Assembly: GCA_030430575.1 (NCBI GenBank)
Contig: JAUIKF010000035.1
Location: 24,120 to 88,119, forward strand
Length of the DNA: 64,000 bases
Source of the DNA: Bacteroidia bacterium
GTDB lineage: Bacteria; Bacteroidota; Bacteroidia; J057
Direction: 5' to 3'
Each line of letters begins with the position of its first letter. Within the stretch, counting starts at the first letter, position 1. This document shows, one piece after another, positions 17,634-26,523 of this stretch. The translations under genes and the position numbers were made by a program. The notes beneath the pieces were generated by a model, which was not told the origin of the DNA, did no database searches, and saw only the letters and a program-made list of their open reading frames with translations.

Positions 17634-18350
17634 CTAATACGCTTGACTCAACGGATGCACCATCAATTCATCTATCACTACATGTTTGGGAGTCTGAGCT
17701 ATATATGCGACTGCATCAGCAATATCATCAGGACTCAGCCAGTTCTTGGCTTTAGGAGAACCTACTTCATGTTCATGGAAGTCGGTATCTACCAACCCTG
17801 GGTAGACAATACTTACTTTAATTCCATATTTACGGACTTCCTTTCGTAGGCCAGAAGTCAAGGCGTCTTGCCCATACTTACTGGCGCAATAGGCGGCGCC
17901 ATTGGCGAAGGTTCGCCTTGAGACATCAGAGGCTATGTTGATGATGTGTCCCGCCTTATGGGCTTTCATGAGTGGGATGACCGCACGACAATAGAGAAAA
18001 TTCCCTTTTACATTGACTTGCATCATGCTGTCCCAGTCAGATTCGGAAAAAGATTCGATGGGACGGAAGACCCCAATTCCTGCATTATTGACCAAAAGGT
18101 CCACTCGATCCCATTTATCCGTAATTCTTTTCACAGTCTTCGCAACCCTTTCTGCATCTACGACAGTTCCAGGGAAGGCACTCGCTACACCTCCTTCACT
18201 TCGAATCTCTTTTTCTACAGCTGCAAGTTCCTCACGGTTTCGGGCACATAAAGCGACTCTATAGCCTTCTTCTGCCAATTTTAGGGAAATGCTTCTACCA
18301 ATTCCTCGGGAAGCACCTGTCACAATAGCTACTTTTGATGATGGTTTCAT
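17634..18350 (-). CDS. Short-chain dehydrogenase/reductase (SDR)
   Basis: The 238-residue protein is a classical SDR: cofactor loop TGASRGIGRSI, structural NNAG, catalytic Ser in INIASD and the YCASK active-site Tyr/Lys pair. The basic residues after the glycine loop (ARNREE) favour NADP(H). It shows the closest resemblance to 3-ketoacyl-ACP reductase-like and sepiapterin-reductase-like SDRs, but the substrate is unknown. It begins 158 bp from the divergent PDZ gene. The stop codon is 34 bp from the TonB remnant. Confidence 0.9.
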   Translation of the reverse strand: MKPSSKVAIVTGASRGIGRSISLKLAEEGYRVALCARNREELAAVEKEIRSEGGVASAFPGTVVDAERVAKTVKRITDKWDRVDLLVNNAGIGVFRPIESFSESDWDSMMQVNVKGNFLYCRAVIPLMKAHKAGHIINIASDVSRRTFANGAAYCASKYGQDALTSGLRKEVRKYGIKVSIVYPGLVDTDFHEHEVGSPKAKNWLSPDDIADAVAYIAQTPKHVVIDELMVHPLSQAY

Positions 18351-18507
18351 TAAGGTAAATTTGCCAATAGGATGCTGGATTTACAAACATTTTTCTTTCA
18401 AAAGTGGGTTTCTTCAGTCTATGACCATGCAACCCTGATTATACAACTCTGTCTTTTATGAAAAATCACATTATTTACCAGATCATCCACAAGATAACTA
18501 TTGGACT

Positions 18508-20109
18508 ATGAGAACTTTGATTACTACCCTCAGTTTATTCATACTTTTTGCCTGCATTCCTCAACTACATGCCCAATCTGGGAAGAAAGAAGTAAAGTTG
18601 ACGATCACCAAAGAAGTTGATGGCGTTCGGTCTGTCATTGATACCAGTTTTACGGTCAATGACCCTTCTGAAATTGAAGATGTCCTCAGTGCTATGGGCA
18701 TTGAAGAGCCTCGTGAAAATCAGACACTGGAGAAGAAAATTGTCATTCGCGACATAGAACAAGAAGGAGAAGTCCGGACCTCCATTCCTTATGCAACTAA
18801 GCCTATGATCGGAGTTTATTTAGAGGAATTGGATCATATTGATGATGTAGATGTCGAGGAAGGGGTCTATGTGACAGGCATCACTGATGGAGGGGGAGCA
18901 GAGGATGCTGGGATGAGGAAAGGGGACATAATCATTTCTATAGATGGAAATAGGATGAATAGTGTGGATGACATCCATGATTCTAAAGCCAGCCTCAATC
19001 CAGGTGACAGGGTGAATATCAGATATATTCGCGATGGTCGTGAACGGTCAGCAACAGTAGTGTTGAAAGGTAAGAAGAAACATGTTCATAAGCCCAAACG
19101 CCATATTACCTATAAGACGGAGAAGACTTTCTTAGGCGTAGTGCCTTATACGGTAAGTTCTGAGCGTGCCAGAGAGCTCGATCTGCCAGAATCGAGAGGC
19201 GTTTACATTCACAGCATTGTTCGTGGACATAGTGCTGAGGCTGCAGGCCTGGAAAGAGAAGATGTTATCTATCGTATGGACGGCACTGACATTCACACCA
19301 ATGCTGATTTGACCAGAGTCCTCAAGCGTAAGAGTCCTGGAGATAGAATTGAAATTGTATACTACCGGGATGGTCGCAGAAGAAGCGTTGATGTAACCCT
19401 TGGTGGCAAAACGCAAACCCATTCTAAATGGGTAGATGAGGAAGATGCCCAGAAAGTTGAGGAAAAACGTGCCTATTTAGGCGTTTATTTGGAGTCTGCA
19501 GGAGATGATCAAGGGGTACGGATCACCCGTGTAGTGAATAACACCCCTGCTGACCGCTATGGACTGGAAGATGATGATATCATTATTGAGATTGGTGGTA
19601 AGAGAACTCCCAATTACGCTACCTTGTCTAAAGTGCTGAGTAGCTTCAGTCCCAATGAGCGTGTGACGATTAAGTTTATGCGCGATGGAGATAGAGAAAG
19701 TGAAAATGTGGTATTGGGAGAAAAAAGCGTAGAAAAGTGGGTCTGGAAAGAGAAAATCAAGACTCAGGAAATAGACGTTGATGTTATCCTAAAGACTTTC
19801 CCAAACAAACAAGAAGGAGCAACCTTGAAGCGTTTTTATGAAAATCCTACATTGGACATGGACGATTACCTGCTTTACCCCAATCCCAATGAAGGTTCAT
19901 TCAGGTTGAGATTCTCCCCAGAAGATGAAGGACCCATCCGTATCAAAGTCTATAATGCCAATGGTCAGATTGTCTATCAAGAGCAGTTGACTGATTTTGA
20001 TGGGACCTATGACAAGGAGATAGATATCTCGGATAATGCAAAGGGGATTTACCTACTCCAAATTACTCAAAATAGCCGGGGTATGGCCAAACGTGTTGTG
20101 GTCAGATAA
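18508..20109 (+). CDS. Secreted triple-PDZ protein with type IX sorting domain
   Basis: The 533-residue protein has a signal peptide (1-22), three PDZ domains (about 88-190, 200-300 and 318-405) and a C-terminal type A sorting domain (about 450-533, beginning YLLYPNPNEGSFRLRF and ending in a basic KRVVVR tail). Each PDZ shows the signature of a substrate-binding fold with a GxxAEAAGL/DAGM helix and a DxI-x-IDG turn. There is no protease domain, unlike DegP or CtpA, so it is probably a scaffold or adaptor displayed on the cell surface after type IX secretion. Repeats are diverged, so they are old duplications. A bidirectional terminator follows. Confidence 0.88.
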   Translation: MRTLITTLSLFILFACIPQLHAQSGKKEVKLTITKEVDGVRSVIDTSFTVNDPSEIEDVLSAMGIEEPRENQTLEKKIVIRDIEQEGEVRTSIPYATKPMIGVYLEELDHIDDVDVEEGVYVTGITDGGGAEDAGMRKGDIIISIDGNRMNSVDDIHDSKASLNPGDRVNIRYIRDGRERSATVVLKGKKKHVHKPKRHITYKTEKTFLGVVPYTVSSERARELDLPESRGVYIHSIVRGHSAEAAGLEREDVIYRMDGTDIHTNADLTRVLKRKSPGDRIEIVYYRDGRRRSVDVTLGGKTQTHSKWVDEEDAQKVEEKRAYLGVYLESAGDDQGVRITRVVNNTPADRYGLEDDDIIIEIGGKRTPNYATLSKVLSSFSPNERVTIKFMRDGDRESENVVLGEKSVEKWVWKEKIKTQEIDVDVILKTFPNKQEGATLKRFYENPTLDMDDYLLYPNPNEGSFRLRFSPEDEGPIRIKVYNANGQIVYQEQLTDFDGTYDKEIDISDNAKGIYLLQITQNSRGMAKRVVVR

Positions 20110-20150
20110 CCGATTAGATAGAGCGTGACCCAGACAATTTTATGATGAAA

Positions 20151-20182
20151 AAGCCCTTTCCTATTGGAGAGGGCTTCTTTTT
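20151..20182. terminator. Bidirectional terminator between convergent genes
   Basis: AAGCCCTTTC pairs with GAGAGGGCTT (one wobble), with A-run on the left and CTTTTT on the right. It separates the PDZ gene from the convergent winged-helix gene. Confidence 0.85.
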
Positions 20183-20186
20183 GGGG

Positions 20187-20690
20187 TTACTTCATCAAGT
20201 TTTTTAAGGTATCATACTCTTTGAGAAGATAAATAATCGCGCCGTCATTGTCTACTTCCAGGTCAAAGACCCCTTTTTTCTGAAGTTGCCGAAGGTAAGC
20301 TTCTGCCTGGTCTATAGGCATTTCTGTCTTAAGACAGAGTAGGGCAGGGGTAAGGCGGCCTTGCGTCTCAAGGGCGAGTTTGATGACAGCCGCATCTTTT
20401 ACAGACTTTTTACGCTTAGACTTCTTTATTTCTCCGAATAATTCAGGCTTTTTCAGGTGGTATACAGTGATATTTTCGCGATAATCATATTTGGTTTTAA
20501 ATACCCCTTGATTGGCAAGTGTCCCTAATTTGATTCTTGCCTGGGTGATAGATAGAGGCGTTTTTGAGGCGAGCACAGAAGCTGTAAGCTGTCCTGCCGT
20601 CTCTTGCGCCAAGGCAATGACATCTTGCTGAGATACAGAAGCCAATGCTTCTTTTTGCTTCTTGATGTAATTCTTTAATCCCTTAAACAT
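20187..20690 (-). CDS. Hypothetical protein with two winged-helix-like repeats
   Basis: The 167-residue protein has a basic N-terminal helix and then two related segments, about 22-75 and 95-155. Each reads as three helices and a short beta wing: QQDVIALAQETAGQLTASVL with a GVFKTKYD wing, and DAAVIKLALETQGRLTPALL with a GVFDLEVD wing. This is the shape of a tandem winged-helix protein, but no named family is recognised. It lies 12 bp downstream of the M48-like gene and probably shares its transcript with that gene and pspC. Confidence 0.7.
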   Translation of the reverse strand: MFKGLKNYIKKQKEALASVSQQDVIALAQETAGQLTASVLASKTPLSITQARIKLGTLANQGVFKTKYDYRENITVYHLKKPELFGEIKKSKRKKSVKDAAVIKLALETQGRLTPALLCLKTEMPIDQAEAYLRQLQKKGVFDLEVDNDGAIIYLLKEYDTLKNLMK

Positions 20691-20702
20691 ATCCTAAATT
20701 CT

Positions 20703-21662
20703 TTATTGTTCTATACGCTTATCATCTGTAGCTGTACCCATTTTCACTTTCATTCCACAAAAAGCACAAAATTTATCATCGACTTCCAGGGGTTTGCGAC
20801 AATGGATATTTTGGCAACGCAGCCTTGGGAGACTTCGTTCCCGTCTGAGGATGCGATCGTAGGCACCTTGTTCTACCCATTTGGCCATTTGAGCAGTTCT
20901 GATCACAGTGAAGGGCTGGTGATTGTCATTGATGGCTGCAAAGCGAATAAGGTTGTCGAATCCAGAGGACTTAAAATTGTCAAACTGTTCAGATTGTAGG
21001 AGGAAATCGTCTACGGTGACTTGGCCGTGGTACTTTCTAGGGAGACCTGCTATTTTGATAAAAGCGCTGATCGCTGTTTCAAAATCTTGGCAAGCGAGCA
21101 AGCCTGCTCTATCAGCGGTGAATTCAGACATTCTATACCAATGCATAAATGCTGCCTCCAATGGAATGGTCAGCCAGTTGCTAATCCCAAGGCTCATATC
21201 ACCTGCCAACCGAGAAAGCGTCGTCAGAGAGTCCGCAATCATGCGGTAGAGGACATGGTTGCTCTTGATATGCCCCAACTCTCTCCCTATCATGAACAGG
21301 ATCTCTTGAGGTTCCAATAGTTCTAAGCACCCACTACTGAGGGCAATCAATTGCTGTTTGTCCCCACTGGAATATGACCTGATTTTATCTTCTAGAAAGA
21401 TATAAAACTCAGGGACCTCCTCCATATCTAATACCTCACAAGATGAGGTAAGCATCTCAAAAAGGTCGGGAATATTTTTGGGCGTCACTTGCACATTGTC
21501 TCCCGTGTGCTTGATACGCATATAGCGCTCTAGGCCCATGTCAAGGACTTTGCGGGTGATCAAGTCGAGTCCACGCGTCTGCTGGAGGCGATCCAGCGCC
21601 CGCTTGTCAAAAGGGTGTTCATATTCTGTAGATGAAAGGCCTGTGAGATTGACTTTGGACAT
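20703..21662 (-). CDS. M48-like protein with a substituted zinc histidine
   Basis: The 319-residue protein resembles M48 metallopeptidases. Where HExxH is expected it reads IGRELGHIKSNH: residue 127 is Arg (codon AGA), not His, while Glu128 and His131 are kept. The third ligand region SEFTADRAG (Glu180) is also intact. A C-terminal zinc ribbon (CQNIHC and CAFC) is fused. The longer frame starting at 21713 is rejected because its first 17 residues are a translation of the intergenic heptamer repeat; the ATG at 21662 begins MSKVNLTGLSS. It may be a pseudo-peptidase with a binding or adaptor role. It is flanked by pspC upstream and the winged-helix gene downstream. Confidence 0.83.
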   Translation of the reverse strand: MSKVNLTGLSSTEYEHPFDKRALDRLQQTRGLDLITRKVLDMGLERYMRIKHTGDNVQVTPKNIPDLFEMLTSSCEVLDMEEVPEFYIFLEDKIRSYSSGDKQQLIALSSGCLELLEPQEILFMIGRELGHIKSNHVLYRMIADSLTTLSRLAGDMSLGISNWLTIPLEAAFMHWYRMSEFTADRAGLLACQDFETAISAFIKIAGLPRKYHGQVTVDDFLLQSEQFDNFKSSGFDNLIRFAAINDNHQPFTVIRTAQMAKWVEQGAYDRILRRERSLPRLRCQNIHCRKPLEVDDKFCAFCGMKVKMGTATDDKRIEQ

Positions 21663-21671
21663 GTCTAAAGA

Positions 21672-21751
21672 AAGTTTTGAGTTTAGGGTTTTTGGTTTTG
21701 GGTTCAGGGGCAAAAAACAACTTAAAACCCTAAACCTAAAACATAAAACTT
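21672..21751. repeat. Heptamer hairpin element (CCCTAAA/TTTAGGG type)
   Basis: GTTTAGGGTTTT (21681-21692) and AAAACCCTAAAC (21724-21735) are perfect inverted arms set in AC/GT-rich heptamer words; outer words AAGTTTTGA and ATAAAACTT extend the pairing. It fills the whole gap between pspC and the M48-like gene. Confidence 0.7.
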
Positions 21752-21752
21752 C

Positions 21753-22202
21753 TTAGGTCTTTGCGCCACATTGGTGGCAAAATTGGGCTTGTGGTTTTAA
21801 GGCAGTTGAACAGCTGTCACAGACTTGAAGGTCTACAAATGCAGGTTCTTCTTCCTCCTCATAAGGGTCATATTCTTGCCACTCCTTATAGGAAATAGGG
21901 CGTCCTTGGTCCTCATGTGGAATTGCAAGTGCTAATACGAGGTAGGCTAGTAAGCCCATCCCTCCAGTCGCGATGGTTCCTACCCCAAATCCTAGCCTCA
22001 CCAAGGCGGGATTTATTTCATAATAATCTCCTATCCCTTCGCAGACTCCTGCAAGAACCCCTTCCCCCTTGCGAAGCCTTCCTCTGCCACTGAGCAAGGC
22101 TTCCGATTTGTTAATGGCATGTTTTACCCCGCCTCTGACCCGTTCGATTCCTTCTGAAGTTTGGCGGTGGCGAGTTCGGCGTTTTATTCTTTTTTGATGC
22201 AT
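21753..22202 (-). CDS. PspC domain protein with zinc ribbon
   Basis: Starting at 22202 the protein has 149 residues. A very basic N-terminus is followed by a PspC domain (GRGRLRKGEGVLAGVCEGIG, then one membrane segment GTIATGGMGLLAYLVLALAI), an acidic linker and a C-terminal zinc ribbon (CDSC and CHQC). PspC proteins sit in the inner membrane and take part in envelope-stress signalling. The longer frame to 22274 would overlap the divergent glycosyltransferase start and is not used. It shares a zinc-ribbon ending with the M48-like protein next to it. Confidence 0.87.
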   Translation of the reverse strand: MHQKRIKRRTRHRQTSEGIERVRGGVKHAINKSEALLSGRGRLRKGEGVLAGVCEGIGDYYEINPALVRLGFGVGTIATGGMGLLAYLVLALAIPHEDQGRPISYKEWQEYDPYEEEEEPAFVDLQVCDSCSTALKPQAQFCHQCGAKT

Positions 22203-22266
22203 AATGCTGATTTTCTGGCAAAAATTCGAAGAAAAGATACAAAATATGTGAAGCTTTTCTAGTTTT

Positions 22267-23751
22267 ATGTGCATGCTTAAACAAAGCTATACCCATAAGC
22301 TAGGATTGCTATTGCTTGCTGCCGCTTGCTACTTCCCGATCTTCCTCCATTTAGACAGTTTTCCAATCTATCTATGGGATGAAGCCCGGGCTGCTAACAA
22401 TGCCTTCGAAATGATAGAAAATGGCAATCTTATTGTCACTTATTATAACGGAAGGCCCGATATGTGGAATAGCAAGCCAAGCTTGCTCCCTGCACTTCAG
22501 GCGGGAACAATGCTGCTTTTAAAAAATAATGAACTGGCAGTTCGGTTGCCTGGTGCATTGGTAGCTATTTTTACCCTGATATTACTGTTCCATTTCTGTA
22601 AAAAACACCTAAAAATAGAAGAGATAGGCATATTGGCAGTGCTTGTGTTGGTGGTGAGTCCTGGGTACGTAGGGTTACATGTGGTGCGGTCAGGGGATAC
22701 GGATGTGCTATTGGTAGGATGGGTCACCCTTTACTCACTTTCCTATTTTCGCTACCTCCATCAGCCCGAAAAACGGTTTTTGTGGGGCATATTCCTTGGC
22801 TTATTACTTGGAGGCCTGACAAAAGGTGTTGCTGCCTTTATGCCTTTGCCAGGCTTGCTGATATACACATTGATAGCTGGGAAAGAGGTGCGTAAGAAGC
22901 TTTTTGACAAGCGTCTATATATAGCAGGAGGATTGGCATTCATGGGAATTTTGGGATATTACTTTCTGCGGGAGCAGATGAATCCAGGATATTTAATCAA
23001 AGTGTGGGAAAATGAATTGGGTGGACGCTATATGCGAACGGCAGCAAGCTTGGAAGCCGTGAATTATGACTATGGTTATTACTTCAAGCGGATGGTGCAA
23101 AACCGATATCCAGTTTTGATTTATCTCCTGCCTATCATGGCCCTATTTGCGCTTAGGGCTGCCAATAGAAATATCCGCCAGGTAGCCCTATTTTGTGTAG
23201 TATTCTGTGGATGCCTCTTGGTGATCCTGTCTCAGTCTACGACAAAGCATCACTGGTATGATGCGCCGCTGTATCCGATGATGGCCTTGTTGATGGGGGG
23301 AGGATTTTGGGAAATATGCAGGAGAATATTTGCTTCATTCAGTCCGCGAAAAGTAAGGGTATTCACCTTGGCCATAGGCCTGATATTGTTGGCCCCAGCC
23401 TATAGGCACATACTCGCAAAAGTCACAGATAGACACCAGATTCGGACAACGGAACTCGAGGGAGGGTTTATGAGTCAATTAGTGGGAGAAAAATGGGCCA
23501 CTTCCTATACAGTTGTGAAAGATGTCCAGTACGCTTTTCATTTGGGTCAAATTCATTTCTATCGGAAAACCATTTCCAAAGAATTTGGGCACGACATTCG
23601 CATAAAAACAGATTTGAATGGAATCAAGACAGGCGAATACCTGATGGCCTGCCAACCAGCGATAATGGAGAAATTATCGCAAAGGTTTGATTATGAAGTT
23701 ATTGCGGAATGGCGAACATGTAGCTATGTAAAGATTGGTACAAAGAAGTAA
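22267..23751 (+). CDS. Family 39 glycosyltransferase (ArnT/PMT-like), membrane protein
   Basis: The 494-residue protein has about 10-12 membrane segments and the GT39 motif YLWDEARAANNAFEM (residues 37-51), in which the acidic pair in the first periplasmic loop is catalytic. The next loop, DMWNSKPSLLPAL, also fits. These enzymes move a sugar from a polyprenyl-phosphate carrier to lipid A, protein or another acceptor on the outer face of the inner membrane. A second start six bases later (22273) is equally possible. It is divergent from pspC with 64 bp between starts. The donor and acceptor are not known. Confidence 0.87.
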   Translation: MCMLKQSYTHKLGLLLLAAACYFPIFLHLDSFPIYLWDEARAANNAFEMIENGNLIVTYYNGRPDMWNSKPSLLPALQAGTMLLLKNNELAVRLPGALVAIFTLILLFHFCKKHLKIEEIGILAVLVLVVSPGYVGLHVVRSGDTDVLLVGWVTLYSLSYFRYLHQPEKRFLWGIFLGLLLGGLTKGVAAFMPLPGLLIYTLIAGKEVRKKLFDKRLYIAGGLAFMGILGYYFLREQMNPGYLIKVWENELGGRYMRTAASLEAVNYDYGYYFKRMVQNRYPVLIYLLPIMALFALRAANRNIRQVALFCVVFCGCLLVILSQSTTKHHWYDAPLYPMMALLMGGGFWEICRRIFASFSPRKVRVFTLAIGLILLAPAYRHILAKVTDRHQIRTTELEGGFMSQLVGEKWATSYTVVKDVQYAFHLGQIHFYRKTISKEFGHDIRIKTDLNGIKTGEYLMACQPAIMEKLSQRFDYEVIAEWRTCSYVKIGTKK

Positions 23752-23858
23752 TATTCCATTATTAAAGTCCTCTTTTTTTATGCAGGTATTTATGTTTTCT
23801 ACATTTGGGGACTATCTGACATGCCTTTTGTTTGAATCATCAGTATTTTTCTAGGAAA

Positions 23859-26411
23859 ATGCATATTTTGGTAATGAATATGGAGCTTGGAAAGATTTGG
23901 AAAGACTTAGTTTCAAAAGGAATACATCCTGGTCTTGGTACCAGCCAAGCTAGACGTATCATGCTGACAAATCAGATCAGTCTGATTTCTGTCATCGTCA
24001 TGATCCCATTGATCATGTTGTTTGGAAATGTGAGCCCATTGCCTATTACCATTGGGTATATTCTTTCTGTTCCCCTTTTTCTGAGTTCCATTTACCTCAA
24101 CAGCAAGGGGCGGTATATCTTTTCTAAATATGTCCTCATATTTACCATCACCATTTCTGTGTTTATGTCTGGCTCTATGTATGGAAAATATTCCATAAGC
24201 CAGGTGATCTTTATCCCCACCCTGATAGGCTTGGCCTATATTTTTGATTTTCAAAACCTTCGCCACTTTTTCCTCGCAGCACTTATTCCCTTGTCTGGTC
24301 TCATCATTCTTGATCTGACAGATTACTCACTATTCCTGTTGGACGACTTGACGCCAGAAATTGTCACCCAAATCTATTATTCATCCTTTACAGTCACGAT
24401 TTTCAGTTCCTTGCTTATTATCTGGTTTTACAAGCGCTCTATGGAAGACCATGCTGCGGAAATTGAAAAGACCGAAGCCCAATTGAGAACTGTGTTTGAG
24501 CATTCTATCGATGCAGTATTTCTCATCAATGTGGAGGATTTCATCATTCAAGATTGCAATCATCGAGCAAAAGAGATGATGGGGGGAGAGACAAAAGAGG
24601 CTATTATTGGACGATCTATTTTTACCTTTATTTGTGCTGTTGAGGGCAATGAAGCATTGGTTGGAGAAATAAAAGAAAATCTAAAAGCTTCGAAATCGTG
24701 GGAGCAGGAAATTGAAACTACGTGTCTGCGAAACGGATTTTTTTGGGGACATTGGGGATTTTCACCCTTGCCACATAATGAGAATAATCTAGGAATCGTC
24801 CGTGTCACCAATATTCAACCACAGAAGGAAACAGAACAGCGGTTGATAGAAAGTAAGTCAGTCTTGCTGGAAGCCCAACGCATGGCAAAAATGGGCAATA
24901 GCGTCATTGATTTCATTGAAAAAAGAGCTTATTGGTCGGATGAGTTATTTAATATTTTCGGGGTAGAAAAAGACTTTATTCCCAATTACGATAATTTCTG
25001 CCATATCCTTCATCCAGATGATGTACACATTTTCCAAAAGGCCATTTATAAGAGCTTGACCTACCAAGTTGATTTGGACATCATTTATCGAGCCATCCGG
25101 CCCGTGGATCAAGAATTGATATACCTCCAAAGTAGGGGAGAGCTGATTTTGAATGAAAAAGGGGAGTCGATCAAAATGCGCACGATCGTCCAAGATGTAA
25201 CCCTTCAGCAGAAGACTAAACATCAACTGGCGTTTGCAAAACGGCAAGCGGAGGAGGCCAATCGAGCCAAAAGCTATTTCCTTACTAGTATGAGCCATGA
25301 GATCCGGACTCCGCTAAATGGGATACTAGGGTTCACAAACCTATTACTACAGTCTCCATTGACTGAGGAGCAGGAACATCATTTGGAGTTGATCCATTCG
25401 TCTGGAGACACCCTGCTTCGGCTGTTAAGCGATATTCTTGATTTCAATAAAATTGAAGAAGGAAAACTCAGCCTAGAGCAGGTCGATTTCAATTTTCGGG
25501 AAACCGTTCAGGCATGTCTGGAACCTTATGAGCATCAGGCCAAAATCAAGGGCCTCTATCTTAATCTGGCAATAGAGGAAGAAGTGCCAACATTTGTAGA
25601 AAGCGACCCCACTCGCCTCAAGCAGATCATTGTAAATTTGGTAAGCAATTCGCTTAAGTTTACAGAAAAAGGAGGGATACGTATAAATTGTGGACTAAAT
25701 GGGGCGAATGGAGTGGCGTCTAACAAAAGGATGTTGAAAATAGATGTTTATGACACGGGTATAGGGATTCCTATAGATAAACAGGAGGAAATCTTCCAGG
25801 TATTTAGTCAGGCTGATAGCTCTACTACACGCAAATATGGAGGCTCAGGACTTGGTTTGTCGATTTTAAAAGAATTATCTCTGATGATGGGAGGAGATGT
25901 AAAGGTGGTCAGCCCTGTAAATCCGGGTGCCAATAATCCGGGTGCCCTATTTAGTGTCACGTTATTGGTGGGGGTTGGCGATAAAGGCGGAGTAAAACCA
26001 TCTCCCACGGCCGAATCTTCCCAATATTTCAGTGAAGGTCAACCCCCTGTGATTCTTTTGGTAGAAGATAACCCCGTCAATCAAATCCTTTCCAAGAAGC
26101 TTTTAGTAAAGATGGGCGCCAAGGTCATTGTGGTAGAAAATGGGGAAAAAGCGGCGCGCTTCTTTGAAAAAGAACATATCCCAGTGGATCTGATCTTAAT
26201 GGATATCCAAATGCCTGTTATGGACGGCTATGATGCAACTCGTGCCATTCGCCCCCAAAATCCACATATCCCCATCATTGCTTTGTCTGCGAATGCGTAT
26301 GTCGAAGATATAGAGCGGTCTCAAGAAGCAGGGATGAATGACTACCTCAGCAAGCCTTTTAAACCTGAAGAGCTATTTGCGGTCATCAATAAATGGCTGG
26401 TTCCAGCCTAA
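23859..26411 (+). CDS. Hybrid sensor histidine kinase with receiver domain
   Basis: The protein has about 850 residues; in-frame starts lie at 23859, 23874 and 23880, and none has a clear ribosome site. Order: N-terminal membrane region of five or six segments (to ~200), a PAS domain opening LRTVFEHSIDAVFLI, a second PAS/PAC region (SKSVLLEAQRMAKMGNSVID), a HisKA site SHEIRTPLNGILGF, a HATPase with GIGIPIDKQEEIFQVFSQ and GGSGLGLSI, and a receiver with DLILMDIQMPVMDGYDATR and the lysine in YLSKPFKPEEL. The phosphate would go from His to the attached Asp, and on to an unseen phosphotransfer partner. No cognate regulator is adjacent. Confidence 0.92.
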   Translation: MHILVMNMELGKIWKDLVSKGIHPGLGTSQARRIMLTNQISLISVIVMIPLIMLFGNVSPLPITIGYILSVPLFLSSIYLNSKGRYIFSKYVLIFTITISVFMSGSMYGKYSISQVIFIPTLIGLAYIFDFQNLRHFFLAALIPLSGLIILDLTDYSLFLLDDLTPEIVTQIYYSSFTVTIFSSLLIIWFYKRSMEDHAAEIEKTEAQLRTVFEHSIDAVFLINVEDFIIQDCNHRAKEMMGGETKEAIIGRSIFTFICAVEGNEALVGEIKENLKASKSWEQEIETTCLRNGFFWGHWGFSPLPHNENNLGIVRVTNIQPQKETEQRLIESKSVLLEAQRMAKMGNSVIDFIEKRAYWSDELFNIFGVEKDFIPNYDNFCHILHPDDVHIFQKAIYKSLTYQVDLDIIYRAIRPVDQELIYLQSRGELILNEKGESIKMRTIVQDVTLQQKTKHQLAFAKRQAEEANRAKSYFLTSMSHEIRTPLNGILGFTNLLLQSPLTEEQEHHLELIHSSGDTLLRLLSDILDFNKIEEGKLSLEQVDFNFRETVQACLEPYEHQAKIKGLYLNLAIEEEVPTFVESDPTRLKQIIVNLVSNSLKFTEKGGIRINCGLNGANGVASNKRMLKIDVYDTGIGIPIDKQEEIFQVFSQADSSTTRKYGGSGLGLSILKELSLMMGGDVKVVSPVNPGANNPGALFSVTLLVGVGDKGGVKPSPTAESSQYFSEGQPPVILLVEDNPVNQILSKKLLVKMGAKVIVVENGEKAARFFEKEHIPVDLILMDIQMPVMDGYDATRAIRPQNPHIPIIALSANAYVEDIERSQEAGMNDYLSKPFKPEELFAVINKWLVPA

Positions 26412-26523
26412 GATCAGGCGGATTATCCGATTTATTTGAGGCGCTTGAGCATACCCTCATTGATTATCAATATATTGCTAGGATTTTCAATTTTACTAGC
26501 GATCAATGATTAATCTTCCTCCT

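Noticed and set aside
21663..21713. Longer start for the M48-like protein
   Set aside because: The first 17 residues are a translation of the intergenic heptamer repeat, so the ATG at 21662 is preferred.
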